Part shown: positions 7,850 to 18,673 of the stretch, in pieces
Numbering within the stretch: position 1 is the first letter of the stretch
Layout: each line of letters begins with the position of its first letter
Assembly: GCF_029892965.1 (NCBI RefSeq)
Contig: NZ_JARXWN010000007.1
Span: forward strand, 62,001 to 126,000
DNA from: Dysgonomonas sp. PF1-14
GTDB lineage: Bacteria; Bacteroidota; Bacteroidia; Bacteroidales; Dysgonomonadaceae
Length of the DNA: 64,000 nt
Direction: 5' to 3'
Made by a program: the position numbers and the translations under genes
Notes under the pieces: model-generated
What the model was told of the DNA's origin: nothing
The model's input: only the letters and a program-made list of their open reading frames with translations
The model's database searches: none

Positions 7850-8566
7850 TTATTCAGCTCCTTCAGCTTCTTCGTTTACAGGTGCAATCAGTTTATATCC
7901 TTTACCATGTATGTTGATGATCTCGATGCTTGGATCTGGTTTCAGCAACTTACGCAGTTTAGTGATGTAAACGTCCATACTACGGGCATTGAAGTAGTTG
8001 TCGTCTACCCATATTTGTTTCAGGGCATGATTTCTTTCCAGAATATCATTTGCATGGGCGCACAGCAATGCCAGAAGTTCAGCTTCCTTAGTGGTCAATT
8101 TTGTACTATCCCCGTTGATAGTCAGAATTTGTTTCTGAGTATCAAAGTGCATATTGCCAAACTGGTAAACCTGTTGCTCTTTGCTTCTTTTGCCTTTCAC
8201 GCGGCGGAAGATAGCTTCGATACGAAGTACCAGTTCTTCCATGCTGAATGGTTTAGTGATATAGTCATCCGCTCCGGCTTTGAACCCTTCAAGGATATCA
8301 TCTTTCATATTCTTGGCTGTCAGAAATATAATAGGTATTTCTGTATTGATAGCCCTGATTTCTTTAACTAACGTGATACCGTCTTTTTTAGGCATCATAA
8401 CATCTAATATACACAGGTCGTACTTTTCTTTTACAAAACCTTTGTAGCCGACTTCACCGTCGATGTAGAGGTCTGTGTCGTACCCTTTGGCCTGAAGATA
8501 TTCTCTTAGTAACATACCAAGATTTTCGTCATCCTCACATAAAAATAATTTCAATCTTTCTTCCAT
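7850..8566 (-). CDS. rprY: OmpR/PhoB-family response regulator, RprY-like
   Basis: 238 residues. The N-terminal receiver domain (1-120) has the acidic pocket CEDDE (11-14), phospho-acceptor Asp55 in CILDVMMPKKDG, the FLTAKN switch Thr and Lys in YITKPFS. A winged-helix DNA-binding domain occupies ~135-232, with LTTKEAELLALL and the recognition helix near NARSMDVYITKLRKLL. The sequence is very close in character to Bacteroides RprY, the partner of RprX. The gene follows its kinase after 33 bp. RprY in related species binds promoters of envelope and redox genes; its targets here are unknown. Confidence 0.9.
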   Translation of the reverse strand: MEERLKLFLCEDDENLGMLLREYLQAKGYDTDLYIDGEVGYKGFVKEKYDLCILDVMMPKKDGITLVKEIRAINTEIPIIFLTAKNMKDDILEGFKAGADDYITKPFSMEELVLRIEAIFRRVKGKRSKEQQVYQFGNMHFDTQKQILTINGDSTKLTTKEAELLALLCAHANDILERNHALKQIWVDDNYFNARSMDVYITKLRKLLKPDPSIEIINIHGKGYKLIAPVNEEAEGAE

Positions 8567-8599
8567 AACTTGCTTATTTTAACTTATTTACAGTTTTTA

Positions 8600-10183
8600 T
8601 TATTTGTCGTTGTTTTTCATCAGAGGCAGGCAAATTATAAATTTGGTGCCTTTTCCCATTTCACTTTCAGCTTTTATCGTTCCCTTATGGTCTTCCACTA
8701 TCTTCCTGACATATGCCAGCCCTAATCCGAAGCCTTTTACGTCGTGCCTGTTTCCGGTAGATACGCGATAGAACCGCTCAAAAATCTTCTTAACAAACTC
8801 TTTTTTGATACCTATACCATTGTCTTCGACAGATATATAGAGTTTATTATTATTGTTCCATGTCCGTATCATCAGTTCTAACGGCACATCTTCACGTCTG
8901 TATTTTACCGCATTGTCCAACAAATTGAACAGTACATTGGTAAAATGCATTTTATCAGCATCTATAGTGGAATCCGTAGCTTCCAGGTCTATATCAAGGT
9001 TTCCTCCGAATTTTTCAACTTTCAGCTGGAATGTGTTCGCCACGTTCACCACTATGTCATTTGCATCCAGTTCCTTCATTTTCAGAGTAGCTTTCTGTTT
9101 TTCGAACAGTGACATCTGCAATACTTTTTCAACCTGGAAACTCAGTCGTTCCGTTTCATCGTTGATCACGCCCGAAATGTGTTTGAAGACTTCCGGTGAT
9201 TTGGTTATCGACCCATCTTTCAGCATTTGTGCTGCCAACGAAATGGTCGATACCGGAGTCTTTAGTTCGTGAGTCATATTGTTCATAAAATCACTTTTCA
9301 TTTCCGATAAACGCTTTTGCCGGAATGTAATGTAAATGGTAATAATAAATGTAACCAACAGTATGAGCGAAAAACCTATAGCCGGATATAAAAAGGAGAT
9401 TTCCCTGAATATATACCTCGATTTGTCGGGGAAATAAACCTTCAGATAAGCCAACTTGTCCTGCGGGTCGTTAGCAAACAAAACCTTAGTGTAAGGTTTG
9501 GCACTCTGTGGCGAAAACAGGGGTTGCTGATAGATCGGCTTATTGTTTTTGTCTACTACTTCGTACTGAAAAGGCAACTCTATACCATTTACTTTTATCT
9601 CGTTTCTTATACTCGTTCCCAGTTCTTTGAGATTTACCCTTTCTTCGATAGGTACACTGCTGGCAGTATTTACTATCTGGTTCAATACATCGTTGAGCAG
9701 GTCTCCCTCAAATATAAGCCGTTGTTTCTGCTCGTCCTGCATATCGAATATTGTTTTCGATATGGCATTTGTGCCATCTTTGCTTGGCGGGCTGAAAACC
9801 TGATTTTTAGGCTTGGTCTGCACAGTGGTCGAAGCGTTATATTCGATACTCATCACTTCCGAACCGTCTGGTGCAACCATTTTCATTCTTTGCTGGTGAG
9901 TTACGGTCTCTTCCTGTAACTGTTGGTTTCTTAATGTCAGCGATCTGTTATAAGCAGCAGTCTGCTTTTTCTGATATTCGGTAAAGCGTTCATTAAGATA
10001 CCTCTTTGTCTGTTCTTTCTGCAAATCGGTAGAGACTTTATCCAGACTCCGGTTGATGGTTTCATCAAACTGGTCTTCTCTCCAGCCTATCGATTCGCGA
10101 AGATATCCTATCTGTAAGTATAACAGGCCAAAGAAAGCAAAAGCCATAATTGCGGCTAATATCCATATTGTCGATTTTTTCAT
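8600..10183 (-). CDS. rprX: Sensor histidine kinase, RprX-like
   Basis: 527 residues. TM1 at ~5-25, a periplasmic sensor region of ~245 residues rich in Gln and Lys, TM2 at ~275-295, no obvious HAMP, then a HisKA domain with phospho-accepting His305 in NNMTHELKTPVSTI and a HATPase_c domain with N box (NLLDNAVKYRR), G1 (VEDNGIGI) and G2 (GFGLGLAYV). It signals to the adjacent RprY. A TATCTTTG -7 element lies ~95 bp upstream on the minus strand. Nothing aberrant. Confidence 0.9.
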   Translation of the reverse strand: MKKSTIWILAAIMAFAFFGLLYLQIGYLRESIGWREDQFDETINRSLDKVSTDLQKEQTKRYLNERFTEYQKKQTAAYNRSLTLRNQQLQEETVTHQQRMKMVAPDGSEVMSIEYNASTTVQTKPKNQVFSPPSKDGTNAISKTIFDMQDEQKQRLIFEGDLLNDVLNQIVNTASSVPIEERVNLKELGTSIRNEIKVNGIELPFQYEVVDKNNKPIYQQPLFSPQSAKPYTKVLFANDPQDKLAYLKVYFPDKSRYIFREISFLYPAIGFSLILLVTFIITIYITFRQKRLSEMKSDFMNNMTHELKTPVSTISLAAQMLKDGSITKSPEVFKHISGVINDETERLSFQVEKVLQMSLFEKQKATLKMKELDANDIVVNVANTFQLKVEKFGGNLDIDLEATDSTIDADKMHFTNVLFNLLDNAVKYRREDVPLELMIRTWNNNNKLYISVEDNGIGIKKEFVKKIFERFYRVSTGNRHDVKGFGLGLAYVRKIVEDHKGTIKAESEMGKGTKFIICLPLMKNNDK

Positions 10184-10275
10184 CTTCGTTCAGCCTCTCT
10201 CGCCTGATTAAAATATGTTATAAATATTGAATATAATGAATTACCCATCTTTATTTTATTATTTAACAAATATAG

Positions 10276-10283
10276 CAAAGATA
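10276..10283 (-). promoter_or_regulatory. -7 element for rprXY
   Basis: TATCTTTG on the minus strand gives a predicted ~85-nt 5' UTR before the rprX ATG. The -33 region is weak, so the promoter may need an activator. Confidence 0.45.
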
Positions 10284-10349
10284 TTGTTTAACATTTGAAA
10301 AAATAAACTTAAAGTAAATTTTTTTTCTATCCAAACTTATGGATGTGTT

Positions 10350-13300
10350 TTATTGAATCAATGTGAATTTTAGGCTAATTCCAAAGTTGCTGTCTGTAGT
10401 AGGATAGGCCGAAGAGGATATCAGCGGCTTGTTCAGGATGCGGTCGTAGTATGCCCTCAGGGTCAGAGCTCTGCTCATTGTATAGTCGGCAGAGAACTTC
10501 AATGTTACAATAGTTGTGCCACTTGTAGCCTGAGTGAAACTTTCCTCTATTTTACGCAGTAAGGCCTCATTTGTCTTATACGATAGGTCGAGTTTGATAT
10601 TGAGGTCGTTATTGAACTGTTTCGCGGTTTTAGGATTCAGCCCTATAATACGGTTGAATTCATTGATGCGGTATCCCAGCCCGAATACGAATTCTTTCTG
10701 TATCGATTCTATTATCTGATACGAAGTCATATTCAGTGTGAGAGTACGTGCATTGTTGTAACGCGAATTGATGGACATATTATTATTGAGTACTCCGTCT
10801 ACGCCGAACAGCGGGTTGAATACTTCCGATATTCCTACCGAAGATATATTGTATGGCGACGAAGGCACCGGATTGCCGTTGAGGACGTCTCTGATAAAAC
10901 CTAAGTCGTCACCTGTCTCGAGCCAGCCCGAATATGAGTCATAATTACTTACCTGATAGAAACAGGAATAGGCGTGAGTAAGCCGAAGTGATTTCACTTT
11001 CGATTTTATAAATGGAATATTGGCTAATCCATCGTATGAAAGTGTCCAGTTTGGAAGTATTGACAACAGGGAAGGGAAGGCTGTAAGTGATATCTTGTTT
11101 GCATTTTTACCTGTATATGCAGATATGAAAGCCGGAATAAGCACATCTGCCGAATTGAGGTTTACCTCACCATTTGACGGATTATATACCTGTCCGCCCA
11201 TACCGTTTTCGGTCATAAATCCACCATTTGGGTATCGCATTCCTGTATATTGGGCTTCCAGCCTGTTTTTTATAGCGTGCCTGTTGTTCAGGAACTTTTC
11301 GAAAGCTTCGGAATAATAATTATTCTTAGAATTGCTTCCACGCAGTGCCGAAGATAAAGCGATGGTAGTCATAGAGAAGCTTCCGCCACGTGTCTTCGGA
11401 GCACCATCGTACATATATTGTACTTCCGTACGCTTGTTTTGCTCATAGTTGGCATTCAGTTCTATTTTGAAATCCTTGAACGGCTCTACTTGGGCTCTCA
11501 TCTCAAATTTCTCAGCATTACTATATACGGCAGGCGTTATACTTAGTTCGTTTTTTACGAGCCAGTCCCTGTCAAGTGACTTTTGTATAAAGTCTTCTCC
11601 GCCATCGAGACCAAACGCAAATCCAAGTCCCGGAGTCATACCGAATTCAGAGCCTTTTTGTCCGAAAATATCTCCGATGCCCGGTCTGAATCCCGATATA
11701 TGGGTTTCATCACGTTTCGAATAGTTGAAACTGATAGTTCGCACCGACATAAGTGCCCTCGCCGAATATTCTGCTATATCCTGTAGTACACCAGATGATG
11801 ATCCGGCTTCTTTGTAACGTCCTTCTATACTTATCTGTACATTGCCTGAATCCTTATTGTTGACTATGATGTTGTTGTTATCTTTTTTCTTAAACTTAAG
11901 GGCGTAGGTTTTGCCATTTTTTCTTGCTGTGACCTCGATATTTTTGGTGTCGAGTCCATGACTGACAGTGATAGCAGAGTCTTTCAGCAGGGTAACGGTT
12001 GTATTAAATCTCCTTCTTTGAGGTTGCCTTTGAGACTCGGCTCTCTCTCTCTGATTGGGTGATTGAGTTCTTCTTCTGCCATCGAAACGCTCATTTACCT
12101 TTCTCAGAAATCCCGATTTGTTATACAGGCTGGTAAGATTTAATCTGTTAGTCAATTCCAGCGTCATGTTGTTGCTGATAGTATTACCTATCTCTATAGA
12201 ATCTTCTGCTGCCAGAGTTGCTCCACGATCCCACTGATAGTTGCTGGCATAGCTGGCATTTGATGTTATCCAGTCCAGTGCCGGTATATTGCGGAATGGT
12301 AACTGATAGGTCAGGCGTACGCTTTGCCTGTACGATAGTGGATCACCGAGACTTTTCAGACTTCTTACTATAGCGTCTTTCCATTCATCGTAGTCATCTC
12401 TGTTCTGTTTCTTGTTTACTTGCAGATAAGGCTCTTCTATTTCAGCTCTTGTTCCCGATTGGAAGGCAAATTTCAGGTTCTTGGTAAAATCCCAGTTCAG
12501 ACTGAAATCTCTGTCCCAAAGGAAGGACTGGCTCCACGACAGGAATTGATTGTTTTCGTTCGATCCGCCCAGTGTATAGCTGTCGATATCGCGCGTCATC
12601 GTTTCGGTGTAGTAACGCGTTATATTGGAGTTGAAGGCAACACTGCTCGGCAGATAGTTAAATCCGAGTGATTTGGCAAAACGGGCAGCACCCGATTTAC
12701 TTTTCATTTTTTTGAACGGTTCCCACGATTTAGCCATAGGTGCGTAGATATAACTGAGTGTCGCTTTGTAGCTCTTTGTCAGGTCATATACCGTTGTCGG
12801 ATTTTTTGTTTCACTCTGGCTGTATGAGTAGCTAAGATTGAAGTTAGCCGGATCGTATGGCATCGGTTCCTTACTTTGTATATTCACCTTAATGTTATTC
12901 AGGCTGACGCTTTTAGTTGTAGTCACATCCTGCGCCAGGCTCTTTATCGAATCTTTCTCTGCTTTGGTTTCTACAACGTTGAGCGATTCTTTCAATGTTA
13001 TATCCTGATCGAACGGATCGTATTTTGGCGTATTTGTTTGTTTCGAGTATGAGTAATATAGCGGTAGGCTGACCTGCGCTTTTTCGGGGAAGAATTTCCC
13101 TAACTCTATGTTGGCAGCTATACTGTAAGATGTGTAGTCGTCCATCCTTCTCTCCATCAGGCTTTGGTCTAAAGCACCAAATCCGACCGTTTCTTTTCTT
13201 CCCGATACATTGACGGAACCCAGATCGGAAAGAGTCACATTGAGGTTACCTTGTGCAGCCCATCCGCCTTCTTCGTCGAAGTCCGTCAACCGGAGTTCAT

Positions 13301-16300
13301 TGATCCATACTTCACCCGATTTGGCTGTACGTGTATTGTTACGCACACCTATCATAATGACGTTTACTTCCGATAGGGAAGGGTTTCCGATAACAGTTAC
13401 CTTATTGTTTGGTTTATCCGGGTCGTATTCATAGTAAGGAGTTGTATATGACACTGTGGAACCGGCTTTCCGCTTTTCCTTATTACGGTTAAGTTTTACA
13501 TTGGTAAAAAGTTTGAGAGGAAAATCGAACATATTGTCGGTTGGCCATACTATGTTACGGTCGGTAGAACTATTGGTGCTGTATGTTCCTTCCGGCGTTA
13601 TAGTTAGTGGGATTTCGTATTCGTAGTAGTTGTTCTTATAGTCTGAGCCCAGCCGCATGAATACAGTAAGATCACCTTTCGATAGTTTTTCTTCATTCAA
13701 TACCTCTTCGGCATGTGTATAGAGCTGTATGCGCTTGTATCTTCTCATGTCGTAGCCGGTATTTTTGTATATGGCTCTTGCATCTCCTGCATCCAGATTC
13801 AAAACACGCATCGAAAGCGACTGTTCATTGTCTTTTATCATTTGTACCTGCTCGGGGTCTACCTGACGGCTCAGGCCGGGAGGAAGAACATAGTTGACCG
13901 GTGTACGTTCCGAGTTTTCCTCTATGTTCACTGTTGTCAGGTCGAGAGTTCCCTTACCCGAAGCTTCATTGTTCTTATTCAGCGTCTGTTCATAGAGGCG
14001 CCAGTCGCCACGAACCAGTTCCAATGTACCGAAGCGGAGGAATGTAGTTTCTTTGAAATCGTGAAGGAACATACGCATGAAACGGATACTCTTGAAATCC
14101 TGTATATTACCTACTCTGTCGTACACATCCTTGTTACGGATAGGAATTTTGAACTGATACCATGTTACCTCGCCTTTCTGGCCATTGCGCAGGTTCAGTG
14201 TTACTTTGCGGCTGTCTACGATATAGTTGTCGCCACCTACCACCATTTTGTCAGGTCTGAGTTCTACCTTGTACTGGAAATAGGCTTCGGTTTCGTTCAG
14301 TGTATTGTCCTGATCTATATCTTCTACATCGGGTACGGTTTTTGCCGCAGTGGAGTAGCTTTCGTTGGTCTGGTCTGTTGCCGGCGAATTACCTTCTGTA
14401 TTATTGTAGTATTTGTAGCGGTCGAGTATACTTCTTTCCTCTTGATCGAAGTCACTACCTCTATAAAAATGGTATGTGTCTCCGGCGGGGTCATTAAATG
14501 GTGAAAACGGGTCGTTTTCCAGTCGCCTTCTGGCTTCCTGATCGGTAACCTTACTACTGTATGCTGCCAGATAGTCAGCATAGGTAGTAAAAGTAAATTC
14601 TTCGGCGGTGCTTAGTCCGTTCAGCCCTACGTCCTGTTTTGCACGGGCTTCGGTTCCTGCATTGTTGTCGAAGGCATATACAGTAGACTGGCGTTTAGGT
14701 ACTTTTCCCCATACTGTAGTTTCTACAGCATCCGGATCATCGTTTACAGGTAACCCGTTCTCAAAGAATTTTTTTCCATCCTTGAGTACATCTTCCGATA
14801 TTTCACCTAAATTGATATAAAGATTTCCGCCTGTTCGTATTGTATTATCGTCCTCATTGCTTACAAACGGATCCATCAGCCAGAATTCGAGATATTCTAC
14901 ATTAGATGCTTCGAAGTCGCGTACGTCCATTTTGCGGGTAATACCTCCCCAGCGTTTCTCCGGGTTCATCAGTGTACCATCGCTGTTGATATACGTAGCA
15001 TCCAGATTGTACGGGCCCCTTTCGTTAGGGTAGAAAGACAGGTTGAGTGTGGAGATAACAGCTGATTCGTTGTAGGCTACATCTTTGTTCGGATATATTT
15101 CGCGCAGATTTACTTCACGTACAAAATGGTTGGACAACTGCGGGCTGTTTTTGATATGCTGCGGTGTCAGTGACGAACCTTTGCGTGTGAACAACGGATC
15201 GATGGAGAACCATGCAAGCATAGCCCTGTTTTTTCCATAATCTATGTTGTCGCTCAGTCCGGCTTCGGGGAACAATCCTCCGTCTTTTCTGTATGGCGTA
15301 GCAGCCAGATTCCACGAATAAGGGCTTTTGATATCTATTTTTGTCTGCGACGATTCGAAGTCGTCCAGATAAGAATAGCCTCCTGTTTCTTTATTTTGGT
15401 AATGGCCCGGTATCATGTGGGCAAATTCGGCGTTGAATGTGATCTGTGACGGTTGCGTAGCATCTACGAACGGTAATTTATCCACAAGGTTTGTAAGCCA
15501 CATCGATTCGGTACGGAAAGATGTATTGAGTCCCCACAAAGTATTCTTTACCGACTCGTTGCCTATCTCGGTCTTCGTGGTCAGCGGTTTTTCATAATAG
15601 TGCATGATAGTACCGCCGATATTGAAATTCTTGGTTATATCGTAACTCAGATTAAGACCGAGTAATGTTTTCCGCTGCATGCTGATAGAGTGCCCTTCAC
15701 TCGATACCTGTATGGGTACGTTAGAGTCGAGTAGATTCTGGTCTATAATGGTTACAATACCCGATATGTAATCTACAATATAATCTGTACCTTCGGTAAG
15801 TACCCTGCCACCGGCTGTAAGCTGAACGGAGCCTTGCGGTATGTTTGTCGCATTCAGGTTGATCTCAGCATTGTTGGTTCCCGATCCGCGATACGATCCG
15901 GATATCTTAAACTTGTTCTTTTCTGCAATTTGCTGGGCGATGGTCAGTGTAGAATCGTACAGTTCCTGATAAACGTACTTCTTGGCAATAGCCGGATTGC
16001 CGATTCTTGTAGCCAGATGCGAACCGAACGGTTCTACCACAGGGAAAATAATACGCCCGTTTTGGGAATTGACGGTGTAGCCTTCCACAAAGTCGAATAT
16101 CCCGTCTCCCTGAACCGACTTATCCGCATTTTCTACTACGTTGTTACGCGAATCGAGCCTGTCGAGATTCATTACCTTCAGTAACATCTGATTCTTAATA
16201 TTTCCTTCGGGCAGATAGCTTATATATGTACCTACAGTGTCGGACTGATATGATATATTCAGGCGGAAACGGTCTTGTTGTATAGAGTTGTCACTGATAC

Positions 16301-17894
16301 GATAGATGTTTTTCATCATCAGGTTCCATGTATAAGAACGGGGCGATAATGATATAGGCTTCAACAGTTTTACAAATAATGCTCCCGATTTGCTATTACT
16401 TACATCATATTTATCTACAATGTCTGTAGAAAACTCACCCACTTTGTACGGAACGTTGTTTATACTATATTCGTATGCAACGGCCAGTACTTCGTCGGCC
16501 TGTAATGCCGAAGTAAGAGATATATAGCCCAATTGGGGGTTGTATGTATATTCCGATGAGGTCAGCAGGCGGGCGCTCTCTATTTTTTCATAATCGAGCC
16601 CGGTCTCCAGATAATCGTCAAACAAGGCCGTTATCTGTGAAATATCGCGTGATCCGGGATATCTTATCGGGTCTGTGGTTACTGTTCTGTAAAGGTTGTT
16701 GGCATTGTTGTTAGGCAGGTTTGACGAACCGCTCGGAGACCACAGCGGGTTTTTAATAGTGCTGTATTCTGCTATGTCCGAAAAGGCAACGATGTTTCTC
16801 GACTGGGTGTAATCTCCGCGCTTGTTGGTAACCCATACTTCCAATTTGGTAATATTTACAGGCGATTGGATGTAAGGGTATTTGCTCATAGCCTTATCAT
16901 AGTTGTCCCTGAAATAATGGCTCAGGAAAAAGTGCCTGTTGGCATCGTATTGGTCTGCTTTCAGTTCAAATTCGTTTGTTTGTATTCCTCCCTGCGAACT
17001 GGTAGTCTGTGCCTGCGATTCCTGTTGCGATATCACAGTGTTGATGCGTAGCTTCCCGAATTGTAGTTCGGTGTTGATCCCAAACAGAGCCGATCCGCCA
17101 TTGATGAGCGAATTGGTAGTAGACATACTCACATTTCCGGCTTCTATTCGTTTTATTATTTCGTCCTCTTTGCCTTCATAGCCCAGTTTTATCTTTTTAG
17201 AATCGAAATCGAAGAGTGCTTTGGTGTCGTAATTCATTCCGAAATTGATCTTATCACCTACTGTGGCAGTTACATTCAACTGTATGTCTTCGTCAAATTC
17301 GAAAGCTGTCCTGCTCCGGTTACGTTCCGATAGGGTAGGGTTCTTTGAACTGAAATGCTTAACGCCGATTTTGGCTTCTACATATCCCTGTGTCTTTACC
17401 TGCACACCTCCCGGACCGAATAATTTTTCGGCCGGCCCGATGTCCAGCTTTATGTCTTTCAGTGAAAATTCTTCTTTCTCGTCTTTCTTATCGAATGTTT
17501 CGGCATTCTTCGCCTTAAAATAGTTCGACATGGATTGTTTCAATGTGTAATCCATGTATTCTTCGGGTGTAAGGGAAAACGGAGTTGCTATTTCTTCATC
17601 TCCCATCTTAGTGCGGAAGATATAGAGATTTGTTTTAGGATCGTATTCTATCGAGTTTTTTATATTCGACGGGTCTTTCAGGTCTGCCGGAGGATTGTCT
17701 TTCAGATCCTTGTAATTGGTTATCTGGGTTTTCTTTACCGGATAACGTGGTGCTGTATCGTTAGGTTGAGTGTAAAATTCATTTTCGCTTTCGATAAAGA
17801 ATATGGAATCTGTTTTGCCGGATATACCGGAAAACAAGCTTACTGAACTTATCAAAAGTACAAGGGCGAATATGTATTTTATGAACCTTCTCAA
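10350..17894 (-). CDS. sprA: SprA, outer-membrane translocon of the type IX secretion system
   Basis: 2514 residues, the expected giant size for SprA/Sov, the 36-strand barrel through which type IX secretion substrates cross the outer membrane. Signal peptide MRRFIKYIFALVLLISSVSL. Conserved elements: the N-terminal plug region followed by GPGGVQVKTQGYVEAKIG; repeated barrel segments rich in aromatic strands; the middle GVRNNTRTAKSGEVWINELR motif and FDEEGGWAAQGNLNVTLSDLG; and the C-terminal strand NFGISLKFTLIQ ending the protein. An Arg/Gln-rich spacer lies near residues 1940-1965. The frame is intact. It sits 13 bp after ruvA, a pairing common in Bacteroidetes. SprA itself does not imply gliding; many non-gliding Bacteroidales use type IX secretion. 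Confidence 0.95.
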   Translation of the reverse strand: MRRFIKYIFALVLLISSVSLFSGISGKTDSIFFIESENEFYTQPNDTAPRYPVKKTQITNYKDLKDNPPADLKDPSNIKNSIEYDPKTNLYIFRTKMGDEEIATPFSLTPEEYMDYTLKQSMSNYFKAKNAETFDKKDEKEEFSLKDIKLDIGPAEKLFGPGGVQVKTQGYVEAKIGVKHFSSKNPTLSERNRSRTAFEFDEDIQLNVTATVGDKINFGMNYDTKALFDFDSKKIKLGYEGKEDEIIKRIEAGNVSMSTTNSLINGGSALFGINTELQFGKLRINTVISQQESQAQTTSSQGGIQTNEFELKADQYDANRHFFLSHYFRDNYDKAMSKYPYIQSPVNITKLEVWVTNKRGDYTQSRNIVAFSDIAEYSTIKNPLWSPSGSSNLPNNNANNLYRTVTTDPIRYPGSRDISQITALFDDYLETGLDYEKIESARLLTSSEYTYNPQLGYISLTSALQADEVLAVAYEYSINNVPYKVGEFSTDIVDKYDVSNSKSGALFVKLLKPISLSPRSYTWNLMMKNIYRISDNSIQQDRFRLNISYQSDTVGTYISYLPEGNIKNQMLLKVMNLDRLDSRNNVVENADKSVQGDGIFDFVEGYTVNSQNGRIIFPVVEPFGSHLATRIGNPAIAKKYVYQELYDSTLTIAQQIAEKNKFKISGSYRGSGTNNAEINLNATNIPQGSVQLTAGGRVLTEGTDYIVDYISGIVTIIDQNLLDSNVPIQVSSEGHSISMQRKTLLGLNLSYDITKNFNIGGTIMHYYEKPLTTKTEIGNESVKNTLWGLNTSFRTESMWLTNLVDKLPFVDATQPSQITFNAEFAHMIPGHYQNKETGGYSYLDDFESSQTKIDIKSPYSWNLAATPYRKDGGLFPEAGLSDNIDYGKNRAMLAWFSIDPLFTRKGSSLTPQHIKNSPQLSNHFVREVNLREIYPNKDVAYNESAVISTLNLSFYPNERGPYNLDATYINSDGTLMNPEKRWGGITRKMDVRDFEASNVEYLEFWLMDPFVSNEDDNTIRTGGNLYINLGEISEDVLKDGKKFFENGLPVNDDPDAVETTVWGKVPKRQSTVYAFDNNAGTEARAKQDVGLNGLSTAEEFTFTTYADYLAAYSSKVTDQEARRRLENDPFSPFNDPAGDTYHFYRGSDFDQEERSILDRYKYYNNTEGNSPATDQTNESYSTAAKTVPDVEDIDQDNTLNETEAYFQYKVELRPDKMVVGGDNYIVDSRKVTLNLRNGQKGEVTWYQFKIPIRNKDVYDRVGNIQDFKSIRFMRMFLHDFKETTFLRFGTLELVRGDWRLYEQTLNKNNEASGKGTLDLTTVNIEENSERTPVNYVLPPGLSRQVDPEQVQMIKDNEQSLSMRVLNLDAGDARAIYKNTGYDMRRYKRIQLYTHAEEVLNEEKLSKGDLTVFMRLGSDYKNNYYEYEIPLTITPEGTYSTNSSTDRNIVWPTDNMFDFPLKLFTNVKLNRNKEKRKAGSTVSYTTPYYEYDPDKPNNKVTVIGNPSLSEVNVIMIGVRNNTRTAKSGEVWINELRLTDFDEEGGWAAQGNLNVTLSDLGSVNVSGRKETVGFGALDQSLMERRMDDYTSYSIAANIELGKFFPEKAQVSLPLYYSYSKQTNTPKYDPFDQDITLKESLNVVETKAEKDSIKSLAQDVTTTKSVSLNNIKVNIQSKEPMPYDPANFNLSYSYSQSETKNPTTVYDLTKSYKATLSYIYAPMAKSWEPFKKMKSKSGAARFAKSLGFNYLPSSVAFNSNITRYYTETMTRDIDSYTLGGSNENNQFLSWSQSFLWDRDFSLNWDFTKNLKFAFQSGTRAEIEEPYLQVNKKQNRDDYDEWKDAIVRSLKSLGDPLSYRQSVRLTYQLPFRNIPALDWITSNASYASNYQWDRGATLAAEDSIEIGNTISNNMTLELTNRLNLTSLYNKSGFLRKVNERFDGRRRTQSPNQRERAESQRQPQRRRFNTTVTLLKDSAITVSHGLDTKNIEVTARKNGKTYALKFKKKDNNNIIVNNKDSGNVQISIEGRYKEAGSSSGVLQDIAEYSARALMSVRTISFNYSKRDETHISGFRPGIGDIFGQKGSEFGMTPGLGFAFGLDGGEDFIQKSLDRDWLVKNELSITPAVYSNAEKFEMRAQVEPFKDFKIELNANYEQNKRTEVQYMYDGAPKTRGGSFSMTTIALSSALRGSNSKNNYYSEAFEKFLNNRHAIKNRLEAQYTGMRYPNGGFMTENGMGGQVYNPSNGEVNLNSADVLIPAFISAYTGKNANKISLTAFPSLLSILPNWTLSYDGLANIPFIKSKVKSLRLTHAYSCFYQVSNYDSYSGWLETGDDLGFIRDVLNGNPVPSSPYNISSVGISEVFNPLFGVDGVLNNNMSINSRYNNARTLTLNMTSYQIIESIQKEFVFGLGYRINEFNRIIGLNPKTAKQFNNDLNIKLDLSYKTNEALLRKIEESFTQATSGTTIVTLKFSADYTMSRALTLRAYYDRILNKPLISSSAYPTTDSNFGISLKFTLIQ

Positions 17895-17907
17895 TCTGAT
17901 GTTCTCG

Positions 17908-18489
17908 TTAGAGCATTTTTAATGCTGCCTTGATGATTTGTTCGACTACGGAGTCGGGTTTATCTTTCAATATCTTTGAAACGGCTTTCTGCGATGCCTG
18001 CTGAGGGAAACCTAGCATTACAAGAGCGGCTACAGCTTCTTCTCCGGCCTGACTAGAGAAAGTGGTCAGCTCAGCGTGTTCTATTCCTGTAGTCTTTATC
18101 TTGTCCTTGAGGTCGATAATCACACGCTGTGCAGTTTTCATGCCTATGCCTTTTACTGTTTTCAGCATATCGGCATTGCCCGAAGCAATTACATTGGCAA
18201 GCTCCTGTGTATTCAGCGACGACAGCATCATGCGTGCTGTGCCTGCACCTATGCCGGAAACACTGATGAGCAGCAAGAACATTTCGCGTTCCTGCTTGTC
18301 GACAAAGCCGAACAGTACATGTGCGTCTTCCCTTATAGCTTCGTATATATAAAGCTTTGCGTCTTTTTTGCCTGAAAGGCTTGTGTATGTATTGAGGGAT
18401 ATATTTATAAAATATCCGATGCCATATGTTTCCAGACTAACTGATGTTGGAGTCAACTCGGTGATTTCTCCTTTTATATAATCGATCAT
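17908..18489 (-). CDS. ruvA: Holliday junction branch-migration protein RuvA
   Basis: 193 residues. Tetramer that binds four-way junctions and loads the RuvB helicase. Domain I OB fold (1-62, [20 protein letters not shown]), domain II with paired helix-hairpin-helix motifs ([15 protein letters not shown] and [19 protein letters not shown]), flexible linker, and domain III (~147-193, [21 protein letters not shown]) for RuvB contact. ruvB is not adjacent. First gene of a ruvA-sprA transcript. Confidence 0.96.
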   Translation of the reverse strand: MIDYIKGEITELTPTSVSLETYGIGYFINISLNTYTSLSGKKDAKLYIYEAIREDAHVLFGFVDKQEREMFLLLISVSGIGAGTARMMLSSLNTQELANVIASGNADMLKTVKGIGMKTAQRVIIDLKDKIKTTGIEHAELTTFSSQAGEEAVAALVMLGFPQQASQKAVSKILKDKPDSVVEQIIKAALKML

Positions 18490-18602
18490 AACCGCGTTCT
18501 AATTATCTTAGTTAATAAATAACGAAAAATCATTAAAAAAAGTATATTCGAGAGTGTAAACTTTTGTAAGGCCTGTTTATTGTATAATCATTATTTAATC
18601 GG

Positions 18603-18638
18603 CAAAGATAAAACTTTTAGATTAGTTTTATAACTTTG
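18603..18638. promoter_or_regulatory. Divergent -7 elements for ruvA-sprA and the nitroreductase
   Basis: TATCTTTG on the minus strand (18603-18610) faces ruvA, and TAACTTTG on the plus strand (18631-18638) faces the nitroreductase gene 36 bp away. The two promoters therefore overlap back to back in the 184-bp divergent spacer. Confidence 0.5.
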
Positions 18639-18673
18639 TTTGTTTCTATTGTAGTATTGACAAAACAAAATTT

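Noticed and set aside
7267-8371. Plus-strand frames over thyA and rprY
   Set aside because: Antisense to firmly identified genes; no recognisable domains.
13713-14504. 263-codon plus-strand frame inside sprA
   Set aside because: Antisense shadow of a well-supported 2514-residue gene; cysteine- and tyrosine-rich composition without motifs and no promoter.
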